Assembly (NCBI GenBank): GCA_033964015.1
Contig: CM066923.1
Coordinates: 3,458,978-3,522,977, forward strand
Direction: 5' to 3'
Origin: Scolanthus callimorphus
Lineage: Eukaryota > Cnidaria > Anthozoa > Actiniaria > Edwardsiidae
Length of the DNA stretch: 64,000 bases
This document shows, in pieces, positions 46,413 through 61,400 of this stretch (its first letter is position 1; each line of letters begins with the position of its first letter). The position numbers were made by a program, and so were the translations under genes. The notes below the pieces were generated by a model. The model worked only from the letters and a program-made list of their open reading frames with translations, had not been told where the DNA came from and ran no database searches.

Positions 46413-49400
46413 CTGAAATTTAATGTCTTCCTTTAAATAGAGTGAGGATACGAAAGATACTTAATTCGTCCAAATGACGAAAATCTGATGATTTTATTTT
46501 TGACCGGTCGAATTATTGACCATATAAACACATCAATCGGCTGATTATTCGTACGGTTAAAGATTTTTCGTGGTCACGCTGCTGCCTGGCCGCATAGATT
46601 CTTGGCAAAAAGTACATTTCATCCTGTTCCCATGTTGTAGTGTAAACAGGCACGAAAATTTGACCGGTTGCGCGTGAATAGCGTTCCCGGAAGAAAATTC
46701 GACCGGTACGATATCGAACTAAGCGTTCGTCTCCTGTGGACCCTCCACAGGGAGTCCGAGCTCACAACGAACTGACCTTGGTTTTGTCTACTTCTGCATA
46801 GGTGGGCTCCTGTCCGGCTTTCGCTTTTTTCTTCTTCTTCTTGTTGACTTCAGCATACGTGATGTCTGGAACTCTCTGATCCGACTCGACTTGGAGGCTG
46901 CTGCCTTGTTGTTCCTAACAGTTTGAGAAACACACTTTAGCAACAAAGATCAATAATTTCTCCCGACGCTCATACCCGTATATTCTTAGGGGAGTCCCCC
47001 CAGCAAAGGACTAAAGACCGGTTTACACTTGCGATTTTTGTCGCATTTACCGCGGTGATTTTTCTCGCGCGAGTTGCAATTCGTTTAAACGCTATACAAA
47101 TCCGGAGCGATTTCTGTGGTTTCTTTTCTTTAAATCGCAAAGAGTTGCAAAGAGTTTCGAACATGTTTGAAATCTCCGCGACATCACGCGACAAAAATCG
47201 CGGCAGATCGCGCCGAGTTGCATGTAGTTTACATCCGCTTCGGGAAACATCAGCAGTCGAGGGAGAACAAAACATACTGCTTTCCCGAGGTTCCAATAAA
47301 TAAGTGCTTTATTATCATACCAAGTGTCAAAGGGAACAACAACAAAAAACAGAGAAATAAAGAAGAGTTTGTTTTACGTGAATGAATAGTGCAAAAGCGC
47401 GCGCAAATGTGGTGGATTTTTGTTTCCAGTTTTGATATTTTTTTTTCAGTCACGTGATTTCCGGTTTTGTTATTACCTGTCATTAAAACACATTTTATTA
47501 TATAATAAATTATATAATGTAATAATTATAAAAAAAATTGTTGCCCGCGCGGGCGACATCGCTAGAGCGAGAAATTTCGGCGCACTATTTTAACGTATTT
47601 TCTTTTTGCTACATAATAAAACACTTAAGAGCGACTCTCTGTAAGGACCGAGTGAGATGTGGCACAAGGTCGAGAAATCGAGCCCCCTCATATTTTATCC
47701 AGAGATAGCCTATGGTATGCTAGTAACGTGATATATTTTTTATGTTAGAAAATAAAGCAATGTAGAGAAAATTTCGAAAAAGCAACGCCGGGTCGTGAAG
47801 CTCAAAAATGACTAAAACAGCATGCGATCCTACGTTCAAATAACGGAACTCCCGCGAAGGCGCAAAATAAAACTTGCATTTCTTTGCATCATAATTTCAT
47901 TTTAGAGGTATCAAAGATTTGAATGCATCCATATGTTTAATTATAGCTAACATTTTAAGTTCTTAGCGAGCACCCAAAGAAGGCCGAAATTTCACATTTT
48001 GAAAATCTAAAATTTCACTTTATTTTGAAACAATGAAAAATACATGCGGTATTATTCAGAATTTATTGAAACTTGGAATTTAACAAGTACTTAAGATATA
48101 TTTAGCCCGGGTATAAAAATTATTCTTGGAAAACATATCTGAGACGAGAACGAGTACACTCAAATTACCCTAATTAAGCCAATTTTCTCGCGGAACTGTA
48201 AACATCTCCTAAGAAATATCCTGAGAAATCTCACTCTTTACCCGAAAAAATAAGCAAATAAGCCTGACATATACCAAATTTACAGCTTACCATTGATTAG
48301 AAACACCGTGGAGATAACTTCGGGGTAAAATTCGTGTATTCATAATTTTCCTTTCTTGCCGCCGACACTGAGACGAAGAAGTTTTCTCGGTAAACAAAAT
48401 CCTCCAGATGGCGTGCTTTTCCCACGCTCGCTGCTTACCCTTCTACAGCTTTGATTGTCGCAATAAAAACTTGTTTGTAAAATCGAATTCTATAGGAGTA
48501 ATTTCCGAAGTTCATAAAGATTCTGTTCAAACGATTTAGCTATTTCTCTGATTTCTCCGTAACTAGCTGGAGATAAAGTGCAGTCAACCGACTCAATGAA
48601 CAATACAAAGTCAATTAACGCTTTTGTCACGCATTCTTCTCACACAAGGAAGGGGACCACTCTTTTTCCGGCTTTCGATATTGTTTCACTAATAGAGAAT
48701 TATTTTGATATTTGAAATAAAATGCGACTTTCCAAGGAAAGGAACTAAGATTAAAATGTTTCAAACATTTTAGCGAGACTAGATACTGTGATGTTTGATC
48801 AAGGGTGTGCCGCCGCCGTGCACGTAGTTACGCCCAGTTTTGCAGTTGTTTGTGGCCGGACTCTTTGTAAAAGAAATGGGGAGAGACAAGCGCACAACCT
48901 CGTTCCCAGGGTCTTCTGGGTAATTTTCAGATGGCAGGTCACTCGGAAGAAGACCCTGGCAAAGGCTGGGGCTTTATCGACAGGGAGACCGCATAAGAAA
49001 ACAGTTAAAGTCCGATATGGAGGGCAGACAGCCGGGAAAAGAGGGCCGAAGTCGGGGCTAAAATTAATCTTAATAACATGTGTTCATGATTTGTGCCATC
49101 TTTTCCCGGCTTTCCGCAAGCCATATCGGATATAAACTGTTTTACTTAGGTGGTCTCCCCGTGGAAAGCCCCCAGCCTTTGCCACGGTCTTCTTCCGAGT
49201 GACCCGCCATCTTGAAATTACCCAGAAGGTCCTGGGAACGACAGAACCCCAAAATGGCAAGATTTCTACCCTAAGGTCAGGTAAAGTCAGATAGGCTTGA
49301 TTCTTTGCATAGATTATCCTTATACAATAAGAAACAAAATAGAATTGAGTATTTTTTTCTAATTGATCTGTCTTTAAGATATGAGGAGTTACACTTTTGG

Positions 49401-52400
49401 TTGCTGCAACACTTTTTGACATTTTTTGCCATAAAACGATGCAGTAACCAAACATTAGCAGCTGATATCTTAAAGACGGATCAACTACAAATAATACTCA
49501 TTTCCATTTTGTTTCTTATTGTATAAGGATACTCTATGCAAAGAATCAAGCCTATCTGGCTTTACCTGACCTTAGGGTAGAAATCTTGCCATTTTTGGGT
49601 TCTGTCCCTGGGAACGAGGTTGACAAGCACAGAATAAGAAGGAATACCTATTTGTCCCCTTACTGTCGTGCAAGAAGGCAATACAAAATAAAACAACAGT
49701 GGGATTGACGCTGGCTCACCCGGAAGGGGATGGGGATGGGGTACTCCCAAGACTTTTGTGCGGGGTTGCTCGGCCCAACAGGGCGAGTTTCGGTACTGCC
49801 ACACCCAAAATGCTGAGGCGCGAGAGGGTATGACTTTTCCAGAGGTCGGGATTTGTAACGCAAGAAAACTGATTGTAACGGTTTCGAAGTTCGATCGGAG
49901 CGGGGAGGTGTTTACTGAACTGACATCGTCGTAACAACTAGTCGAACGATAGCCGATTTGGCTATTATTACTTGTTTATTACTATAGATCAGCACGTAAA
50001 AACTGAAATACAACAGCAAAGGTCTAAGATCAATTACAGTTCATGTAGAATAGTCACAATCAAATATACTTGAATTGTCAGGTTATAATTCTTGATCTTG
50101 CCGTAGGATTTCTATTACTTCTAAGCAGTCTAAAACTACACGCGGAACGCTAGTACAAATATCACAGTCTGGATCAGATATCAAAACTCTAAACTAAATC
50201 CACGTTTACTATACAAATATCGCGACCAGCAGAATGATATACAAATACAAAGAAAAGGAAGCGAGCTTACCTCTTTTCCCGACTATGATTAGGCGAAAAC
50301 GTAGGAAAACATCGAGAAACTTGGAGATTTAATTCGTACGCGGCGGCGTGGCTCGATAAAAGGGTAACTATACGGCTAAGTGTAACATGACTCGTGAAAA
50401 TCACTAACTAATTATTTGTTATGTCACGCTATAAACTATGGGTAACGCTACACTGATTGTGATGGACAATCTAGACGGCAAATGTTTTTTCCTAAATTTT
50501 ATCATTTGCCTAGACTCTTCTCGAGACTGTTTAAAAGTTTTTATTTTCTGACATTCATAACAATATTTAAGTCTTTACGACCACGCCTTGTTAAGTACAA
50601 TTTTCATTATTCCGCAGAAAAGAAATCGCTGTCACTCAACTACTTTGGGCTGTTTTTTGTCGCTGTTCCCATTTTGATTTTATTGTTTTTACAAAATGAC
50701 ACAACTCAAGGACGCAGGAATTTAGTGCGGACCGTGGACACGCGTCATTTTCTTCTTTGCCATGAATGTCAGACGAGAAGACACGCGCCTGAATTCTTCA
50801 AAGAGATATCTCTTTAGGCCACAGGATTTTTTAGATCAAGGTATAGTTTAATGATAAATGATATTTATTGTGACAAACGCACTGTCCCTTCCACGTGCGA
50901 GAATATTGCGTGACAAACGTTAATTGCCTTCGTTTTGTCCAATGAGTCGGTTGACTGCACTTTATCTACAGCTGCTATAGCCTGCGAAAGCCGACACCAT
51001 TTAGCGCTCGTCGAAAGAGACACTCGCCAAGAGGCGTCTGCGCGCTCAAGCCAAACATTCCATACTGATGACGTATTTTGACCCAGATCTGGTCAGAAGT
51101 ATTACGTGGCCAGTTTGACTATTTGATATTTAATTTTTATAGCATACAAAGCATTTTATGGTAAGGTATTCAAATAAGACAAAAAAAGATGCAACAAAGT
51201 TAAAATGTCCACGTAATTCTTCTGACCAGATCTGGGTCAGAATACGTCATCAGTATGGAATGTTTGGCTTGAGCGCGCAGACGCCTCTTGGCGAGAGTCT
51301 CTTTCGACGAGCGCTAAGTGGTGTCGGCTTTCGCAGGCTACAGCTGCTACGGAGAAATCAGAGATCGAAATAGCTAGCGATGTCGTTTGAACAGTCTTTC
51401 TGAACCTCAGAAGTTACTCCTTTAGAGTTTGAATATACAAACAAGTTTTTATTGCGACAAACAAGCTGTACAAGAGTAAGCAGTGAGTGTGGGAAAAACA
51501 CGCCATATGGAAGATTTTGACTTGTTTGCCGACAAACATTCTTCGTAATGTCAGCAGCAAGAAAGCAAAGTACAAATACACGACCCGTAGTTTATCTCCA
51601 CGGCGTTTCTGATAAATGGTAAGCTGTAAATCTAGTATATTTCTGGCTTCTTTCTGGAAAAATGTGAGATTTCTCAGGATCTTTCTTAGGAGATTGTTTA
51701 CAGTTTCGCGAGAAAATTGGCTTAATTAGGGTAAATTGAGTGCACTCGTTCTCGTCTCAGATATGTTTTCCAAGAATAATTTTTATACCCGGGCTAAATA
51801 TATCTTAAGTACTTGTTAAATTCCAAGTTTCAATAAATTCTGAATAATACCGCCTGTATTTTTCATTGTTTCAAAATGAAGTGAAATTTTAGATTTTCAA
51901 AATGTGAAATTTCAGCCTTCTTTGAGTGCTCGCCAAGAACTTAAAATGTTAGCTATAATTAAACATCTGGGTGCATTTAAATCTTTGATACCTCTAAAAT
52001 GAAATTATGATGCAAATAAATGCAAGTTTTATTTTGCGCCTTCGCACGAGTTCCGTTATTTGACCGTAGGATCGCATGCTGTTTTAGTCATTTTTGAGCT
52101 TCACGACCCGGCGTTGCTTTTTCGAAATCTTCTCTACATTGCTTTATTTTTCTAACATAAAAAATATATCACGTTTACTAGCATACCATAGGCTATCTCT
52201 GGATAAAATATGAGGGGGGTCAATCTTTCAACCTTGTGCCACATTTTCACGAAGTCACTCGGTCCTTACAGAGAGTCGCTCTTAATGACTGCTCCCGAGA
52301 GAAACAGCGAGTTTTTGTTTTCCCGAGAATCTCGATGTTTTTGCCCTCCCAGTTGTCGCAAGGGAAACAGTCGAATTTCTTCACGTCCACGTGATGCCCT

Positions 52401-55400
52401 CTCGACCAATAAGAAACTAGAAAAAGTGAACTTTGATACTCACCCGTTGTCCCCCGACCTGTGCATATGGTAGCGTGTCATTGTTAGGTCTGGCTGGTTC
52501 CCTTGGTAACACCTCTGAATATGGGTCCTCCACGCCTCCGTTGGTCGCTGCGGGACCATTTCTAGCATAATGGTGGTCAAGGCTCCTTCAACAGCAAATA
52601 TAGGTTTACGTAAACTATTAAGTGTTAATCATTCTGCGACGCATCAGGTCTACAGAGCACATCTATGTATGCAAACTACGCATTCCAGACCACGTGATTT
52701 TTACATGATGACCAATCTAATCTCTTTCTTTAATTTTTCGGCATTTTCACGTGGATATGGAACCATTTGAAGAGGTGAAAACATCACGTGATTTGAAATG
52801 GGCAATTTGCAAATGCAATTAAAGAGGTCTTTTGGCGCTATAACACAGAGAAACCGCGCCAAAGTTAGCTTCACTTCGTATCTTATACTGAAAACTGGGG
52901 GACATTCTGGGGTTTGTTGCCTTGCGGTTTTTAGTATGAGTGGAAGTTCTATTTAGTGATTTGGTGCCTCAAGCAGCACCTGTCTTTTCGCTTGACCCCA
53001 AGTGTAACAAACCCTGACAGTTCTACAGGTAGTGCAGCATACGAATTAAAAAACGTACTTACATTTCAACGTTTTCGGCTGTGGATGAGAAAATGAGAAA
53101 CTAATTAACGAATAGACCAAACTACACAAAGGAAACACCGGACACATAATTTGATAATCATTTTCTTTCCATTACTCCAAATGCGGCTAATATGCCATAA
53201 TACACTACTCACATCTTTTTGCTTTCGATTTCTTCTTTTTCTTGTTGCAGATACAGTACACGACAATGAACAAGATCAGGAGAAAAGGACAGCCCCAACA
53301 GCAATGAGGGCAATTTCAACTTCAGACAATCCTTCTCCTTTCCTCGGTTCAGTTGAGGGTCCTGAAAAAAAGTGATATTAATAGAGTCATTGCCATCTAG
53401 TCGCCACTTACAGTCACACTATATACGCTACTTTATCATTTTCGTATCAGCGGCGCGGGCTGCCTGTGTTATTTTCCAGGTCATTTGGCCGAGTAAAAAC
53501 AAGATGGCATCGAACATCCGTTAGGGTCGTGGCTAGATGGGATACTCACACAGAGGAGGGTTTTTTTTTATTCATAGGCATAAACAATAGGACGGAGCTA
53601 CATGGAATAACATGACATAACATGGCACATGTTGGTTCCTACTACCGTGAAGCCTAAGAATTGTTAATCACCTCCTTCTAAGTTATCCCTTCTAGCCATG
53701 GCCATCTGTAAGATGTATTTTCGTAGAGGAAAAATATTAAAATGAGATCAAAATGAGGTCAGAATTTCCAAGTTAGGATATTCTGGATCGGCGGCAAGTA
53801 GAAAGCTTTTGTTCGTTTGCATCAAGTAGCAACAAATAGACTTCCGAATTCAAGTATTTTTTTAGGTAAAACTGGCACGATGGGTTAAGATTGAATTTTA
53901 CCTACTTGATCATGTAGAAAGTTTCCGATCTCAACTTGAATTTCAAGTTAATAATAATAATACGTTCTAGGAGCATTATACAAGCTCAATGATCTTACAA
54001 TAAATACAAATTTCTAAGTAAGCTATAATATATAGATAAGATAAAAAAAAATCGATTTTCGATGAAGATTTGTCCGCGCAAAATATGAGGTTTTGGACTC
54101 ACGGAAACGAAACCCACGGGAACGTTCGCAACGCAGGCTACTTCCGGTCCCCCTTTGTTAAATCCCCCCCCCCCCCCCCCCCCCCGACCAGTCACGACAT
54201 ACCTTCCATTTTGAAACTGAAACTGTCGGGATCAATAGTGAAGCCATGCAAGCGAGCATTTTGTATCAAAGCCTCCTTGAGATCAAAAACGGATTTTCGA
54301 TGTCTGAAGTGGTTGTCATCCGAAGACTAACGTTAAGACTTCCACAACTGTAAAACACACAATGTACACTTGATTCACAAGACTACGAATTATTATTGTT
54401 GTTGTTATTTTTATATAATAATTCAGTTTAAGTAGGCACCACGATTTTTCCTGTAAAAAAAAAGTTTCTTGTGGTCGCGCCATCTTGAATTTTGGAGATG
54501 GAAACAAATCGAGAGAGCGGGTAGGTTATCATTTACACCCCTCTGTAACAGACAAAAAGTGGAATCTGAATTTCGCTGGGTTTTTCAGTGAAACGCCAGT
54601 GGGTTAGCAAATGTTTCACTACCGGGTTTTGAAATTTCACACTGGGGAAGTAAAATATGACTGGGGAGACAAAACGTTCATTGGGTCGGGCTCTACTTGG
54701 TCTGTTACGGGGGGTGTTTGGTCATTTCTATTTTGTCATTTTTATCCGAGAGACACAAAGAAGAAGAAATTAGAAACCACCCTACCCACAATAACGAACA
54801 ACTAGGTTCGAAATATGGCCAAAGTAGCAATGAAGCATAAACCAACTATCGAAGCCGGAGCACAGAGACGAGAGACACGTGGCTTTAGACCATTTGACGC
54901 TTTCATAAACAAACAAAACTATGATCCTCAAACATCCTCACCTGTAGGACAGGGTTATATTCATGAAGCAGGAGGCATCCACAGACTGATGTACCTAAAT
55001 GAGATCATTCACGTTTAGTAGCTGCTCATGTCTTTACGGTTCGTCATTTTGGGCCATTTGCCCAGATAGTGACGCCAATAAAGACACACATGCAACCGAG
55101 ATCCTTTGCGGTCCGATCACTTTACAAATTCGCTCATCACAGAGGCTTAACAGCAAGTAAAGCTTCTGTATGGGAAATACAAATAATGCCAAACTAGGAT
55201 AATTTGGTATTGCTGTTTGATGATTAATATTTATTAGTATAATTACACAAGTGACTCCGCGCGCTGATTGGTCGAGAAATTCGTCATATTTTGCTATATC
55301 ACCTATAGGTGAGTATTTAACAATTAGACTACGCGTTCCAGTTTTCTATGAGTCAATAGATAGTTTACGAGCGCCGAGTTGACTATTTGACTCAGAAAAC

Positions 55401-58400
55401 AAGAACGAGTAGTCTAATTGTTAAATATAGGTTCGAATAACGCTCACCATGCGGCTTATCCTGTTCTTTGTTTCATCACTGGGTGGACATTCTTCCTTTG
55501 GCAGAGTAAAGCTCCCGGATGACGTCTTGGATTTACCAGCTGTAGATGGTATAGGTATTGGACAGAGAGGCATTAGAAGAGGGAAAAGAACAGACAGGCA
55601 AGGCGGACGGATGGACGGACGGACGGACAAACAAACAAAAAAGACAGACAGAAAAATAAGACAGACAGACAGACAATCAGACAGACAGACAGACGGACTT
55701 ACAGGCAGACGGACTTACAGACATACGGACTTACAGACATTCAGACAGAATGATGAACGGACGGACGGAATCAGTCAAAACACAAATCTTACTTGTTCGC
55801 TTGACTGAATATGTGTAGTTGGACTCTCCAATGCTATTCCTTGCTTGACAAGCGACTGTCGTAACTTCTGATCCAGTTGACCAAGACACGGAGTACACAG
55901 CAATCCTATCGTTTGCATGTGACGTCTGTATTTCCTGGGTTGTTAGTGGTTCATCGCCTACTTTGCAGCTAAAAGTCGCCTTCGGGAAAGAAGTGACTGT
56001 AACATTGATGCTAGTTTCACCCTCACCGATACACTTAACTTCTTTGTCTATTGACAAATCTGAAAGAATACGATAATTACAATGATCAGATTTATCAACG
56101 GTGCATTTGGTTTATCGTTCTCTGAGTTAGAGCGGATTGCATGACTGTTGTGAAACCAAGCACAATGTGATACTCCAATTTTGAATAGAGCAGAGTTCAG
56201 ATGAGTATCGAAATACTATACTAAACGCAAATACAAAACCACTAGCCACTCAGGAGTGGAAGCCATTCAACAACAAAACAATCAGGAGTGGAAGCCATTC
56301 AACAACAAACCAATCAGGAGTGAAAGCCATTCAACAACAAACCATCAGGAGTGGAAGCCATTCAACAACAAACCAATCAGGAGTGGAAGCCATTCAACAA
56401 CAAACCAATTACGAGTGGAACCCATTCAACAACAAACCAATCAGGAGTGGAAGCCATTCAACAACAAACCAATCACGAGTGGAAGCCATTCAACAACAAA
56501 CCAATTTCGAGTGGAAGCCATTCAACAACAAACCAATAAGGGGTCGAAGTAAGTCAGACTTGCCCTTTCTTCGCCCGTTGTCATGATGTGAACAATGGCG
56601 GACTTAGTTCGCAATAGAAAAGCTGTCAAGACTGACTATTTTCGACGGTCATCTGAAATCTGCGCTAAAACCGTAGTGACTGATACTTACGAAATCTGAA
56701 ATTTGCGCTATTAACCTTGTCGATTTATTACCACTTGTCTGAACCAAAAACAAAGGGAAAACTGAATACTCCATTGAGGAGATATAGGCAACTATCTCAC
56801 AGCGTAGTTTATCTAAAACTCATAAATTGTAAATGAGCGAAACTACCAATCACGAACGCTCAAATGATCATGTGATTTCATCTGTGTATCCCAATAGAGG
56901 TCAACAAACTAAAAGCATGCATGGGGGCGGAATTGAATATATCCCAGGGGAGTGTGGGGCTGATGTAATGTTCACGTGCTGATTGCTGTAGGCTGATTGG
57001 TTGATTCGAAACTCACTAATAGTCATCAGTTCTGTAACTGATATTCATGAGTTCTGTAACTAACTATTTAATAAACATGAGTTCTGTAACTAAACTGATA
57101 CAGACACTCATGTTTATTAAATAGTTAGTTACAAAATTCTTGAATGAAACTAAAGTTAGTGAGAACTCTAAATATAAAACTCTTTTCCACTCTGCTCAAG
57201 AATACTTTCTTTCAAAATAGTCCCTGCAGGGTTAGTTTTAAGAAGCTGTTTACAGAATTCGCGTCCGTGCTGTATCGGGTCTACAAGCACTCGCGCTGCG
57301 CGCTCGTGTTTGTAAACCCGATACAGCACGGCCGCTCATTCGTAAAAGTAGCGGAATTTGAGTTAAATATGTTCCACTTACATTGAACTGTGATCGCGAT
57401 AGAGCCGGACACAGCACCACACGTGTTACTGGTATCGGTGACGGTACAGTTGTATGATCCATTGTTGATCCTCAACACACGGGTGAGTGTTAAAGATCTT
57501 TCTGTTTTTCCTGCCAAAATTTTACCATCTTTGGACCAAGTTGTCACGGTGTTCTCTGGTTCAGCTCCGGACACTGCGCAGGTTAACGTTAAGTTGGAGG
57601 ATTCTTGTACTGTGTAGTTTGCTGGACTGGATTGGACACTAACATTAAATGGTGGCTCTGAGAACAAAGGAAGGATTTACACATATTAATAAAAAAGAAT
57701 AAAAAAATTTAAACTAACCCTTATATAGAGGATATTACACGGTGGCGCGAAGATATGAGTTTTATTTTCAAGTGGCAAGAACAATAATTTACAATGTCGT
57801 ACAATTTTTGCTTCATTATTATTATTTTTTTTTATTTTTTATTTTTTTTTGCTAGAGTCGCAGCGATTTTTTCTTGACTGTTGATAAAATCTAGCAGGAT
57901 AAACCAGCAATGGAAAAATAAAAGACACTATTTAATGCACGAGATGCTGACAAACGCCAGGGGCAAATTGGACAAATTCGACTTTTTGGACAAAATTTTG
58001 CAACTCATTAAAAGTGTATGTAATTTAACTTTGGAGTCTGAAATAAAGATGATGGTTGTGTAAACTTTGCTTCTTTGTTTGGCCTGTGTTTGGTCTTCTC
58101 TGCAAATTTGTGCATCGATATTGTTAATAAGGAGTAATGGTACAACTCTTCTTATTCAATTTGGGACTACTTACACTCCTGAATTACTAAAAAAGCTTAA
58201 ATTGCACTCACCTAGCAGCTCGTTGCAAGTTATTATAGGCAGTCACCTATACTAACTACGATGCAATTTTGATACTTTTTGAAAAACTCACTCCTGCAAT
58301 AGGCCTTTGAATTAGAGGTCAAGTGACCCAGTCACCCTTTCATGAGAAGCTTTGTCAAAAATAACTATGTGTACATTACAGAATAATTGGTTACTTGATG

Positions 58401-61400
58401 TCTACTAGCATTTTCAGTTCACATTTTAAATTTTGCAGTTCAGAATATTACAATTCTTTTAAATACTATTCTTAGTCTTGCTCTCCACACGAAAAGTTTT
58501 TATATGGGCCAAACTGTTTGTAATGATTTGAAAGTATTCTGCAACAACTCGAAATGTGACAGTTTGGAAAGCAAAGAGTTTATATATTTATTTCATTTTG
58601 AAATTCACACCACCGAGATGTTATCGGCTGAGATGTCACTGCTGAGTGAGAACTGGGGGGCTTGCTCCTTTTATCATGTTTAACTTATTGTTCAAGGTGC
58701 TTAGGGAAATAGGCGGGTTATAGAGGTCATGCATGATTTCTAAAAATAAAACAAATTTTTTTGCCACATTGACAATAAAAACGATTTCAGTTACAGCTAA
58801 AAATACTGTTTGAAGATATTGCCAGCTCACAGCACTTTCTATTTTAGTTTATGTTACTATACTTTTCGCTGTTAAAAACTCGGCTCGCTCGTTGTTATGC
58901 TTATGTCGTTTTGTCGCTACTGATCAAAACAGTAAATATGTGTAACCCTCCAAACTCCACAAGGAGCATGAGGGGTCTTTAGGTGAAAGAACGTACGATT
59001 GAATGCACAAACGAACGCACGGACCCACGCACAAACGGGCATGCAAGCACACGGTCGAATTGACGCATGAACGTGCGGACCAGTGCAAATCCGAACGAAT
59101 GGTGGGCAGACACATGCACGAATGGACGAACATGTGAATGTCCTAACACACGAACGCAGATCCCCGTCCGACGAACATGCGAGCAAATGTACGCATGAAT
59201 GATGCACGAGTGAACACACGAGCGTACGCACGAATCACATACAAACGAACTTCTGGATATATGAACGGATGACGAGCATAAGTATGAACGTACGCACAAA
59301 CTCCCAGGGAATGAACACCAACAATGCAGCACAGGGAGAACGGGCAGCAATTGGACATCCCCATGTACGAATGAACGGCCATGGGTGCACAGGCACGTGA
59401 CCGGGCCAATGCAAGCAGGAGCAGGCAGACATCCCCATCGGAGAAAGGCGCACAAACACACACATGAACGTGCAGACACATGGTATATGAATGTTGGTGA
59501 AAACATGTGGGGTTATGCGAGTGTTAATGTAGATGAATGGATGAGTTATGATAGCTCTTATTCTGAATAATCTATTGACATTAATGATATAAAATTTCAG
59601 CTACAGGTCATTCATGGATGGAAAAGCACTGGGTGAAAATTTACAATAGAAAAGCTATTTCGAAAAACGTTGTCAGAAGACCATACGCGCCCAACGCAAA
59701 GTAAGAGGTCTTGAATCAGCTCACATGAAGACGCGCAGCCAAAAGGAGCCTGGGTACGAGGCTACTCTTCCACTACTAACTACAAGCTCAAATTAACCTC
59801 ACCGTTAACACTTATACTAAGTGAAGCGTTCTTCCCAGTCCCAGCATCATTTGCAGGCTCACAGACCAGGTCAATGATACCATTGGTTGTACCATTGATT
59901 ATAGCTCTTGTGGTGAATGTACCATGCCCTGTGTGGTCACGTTGACGCCATCTTTATACAAGGTGAAACTGCTGACCGGTGGGCGTGCAGACGCGCTACA
60001 GCTCACTGTTATGTCAACTTCCCGACACACCGTGCTTCCAGATGGGAAACTTTGATGAGCTGGGTATTTTCAGGTTTATCTAAGAAAAAGAAACACAAAT
60101 CGCTGTTAAATTTACACAGAGTGGATGAAAAGGGCATCCAGATTACCTCCTTAATTTGGTGAAGATCCAACATATATAATTGCCCATGGACACAGATGAG
60201 CTACACTTCACAGTTATTTAATCGTTCTGACACACCTCCTTAAAATGAATATCAGCTCGTGAGGTATTTGGGGTGTTCGTAGGTTTGAATAATTTTGGAA
60301 TCGCGCACTATTAAAATTACATTATTTTCTCTGTATTTCGCTGGGCTGGGGATCGTGAGGAAGATACCTCAACGCTGTGTCGATACTCGCTTTGTTGAGC
60401 ATGCGCGGCGTTACTTAGAGGCCGTGTCGCGGCCGTGGTTACTGTTGACAGTTGTTACTGCGGGCTCAGAACATGCAAACATGTGCACTATGCACAGAAG
60501 GCGTCAAAAGGTGTAGCCTGCGTAGCGGCTCTATAGGATTATTCAAAGCCTCAGGAGGCTAGATTCCGCTACGAAATAGAACCAAAAAAGCGCAGCGACG
60601 AGGGCGATATCGCCTTTTTGAGTGTTATTTTCGGCGGAATCTACCGACTGAACGCTTTGAATATACTTGGATCCTATGATATCTCGTCCTCAATTTACAC
60701 AGAAAAGAGATATCATAGGATTCTAAAGGGAAGGGGAGGGAGTCGCGGCGAGCGAAAACCGGAAAAAGTGCGGCTGCGAGGGGTTCTGGGAAGTTTCAGT
60801 TTCCTCCTTTCCCAGAACCCCTCGCGGTGGTCAGTGATCAATTTACGGAGCATGCGATCTAGAATCATTGTTGAATCAAAGCGAATTTCAACACAGCGCA
60901 GAGGTCTTTTTTTTTCTCACGACCCTTAGCCCAGCGAAATATAGAGAATAGAGCCCTCTTCTAACAGGACAATGAAAGATAAAACGAGTGGCAATTTCAT
61001 ATTCACAAGAGAAACTTCTTCACATGATTCCGGAATTACTTTCATTCTGGAATGAGTTCATTCCAACCCCGCAAGATTTCTATATATTTTCTATATATCT
61101 GTTCACATGATACCGAGACGAAATTTTGCTCCCGTGCATGCAGGTCATTCCGCAATGAGTTCACTCTGGTTTTCAGTCGGAATTAAAATCTCGTTCCGAT
61201 ATGAAGTTTCATTCTGGAATCATTTGACCTGAGATCGAACTTCGTTCTGGGATGAAAATCAAAAACCGTGAAGTTTGGAGCGAGTGGCGCATGCGTGAAT
61301 GCGCACACTCACGGGCGCCATATTTGTTTTCTTGTTTGGCGCCAAAATCTGAAACTGATTGATCACGCCATGTGAATGCAGTCTGGATTTAAACTCATTC

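Larger units (their letters stand above)
47625..52285. mobile_element. 4.66-kb element with ~1.0-kb inverted arms, in the Ig receptor gene
   Basis: The left arm 47625-48640 and the right arm 50897-52285 are inverted copies. The right arm is interrupted by the nested element at 50978-51340; without it and its 9-base duplication both arms are about 1016 bases. The outer ends read TTAAGAGCGACTCTCTG and its complement, so TTAA lies at both edges. The inner part holds further foldback elements and no recognised transposase. It sits in the intron between tail exons 52444 and 46914. Confidence 0.82.

Noticed and set aside
50482..50817. 111-residue plus-strand ORF inside the 4.66-kb element, considered as a transposase remnant
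   Set aside because: No catalytic or DNA-binding motif was seen. It is Phe/Leu-rich and looks like translated AT-rich DNA.
56256..56586. WKPFNNKP-repeat protein
   Set aside because: It comes from a 32-bp minisatellite in an intron. The different frames give the same shifted peptide, which argues against coding.
58917..59506. Cys-rich minus-strand frame of 175 residues
   Set aside because: A degenerate ACGA-type tetranucleotide tract produces it. No domain pattern, signal peptide or splice context was found.
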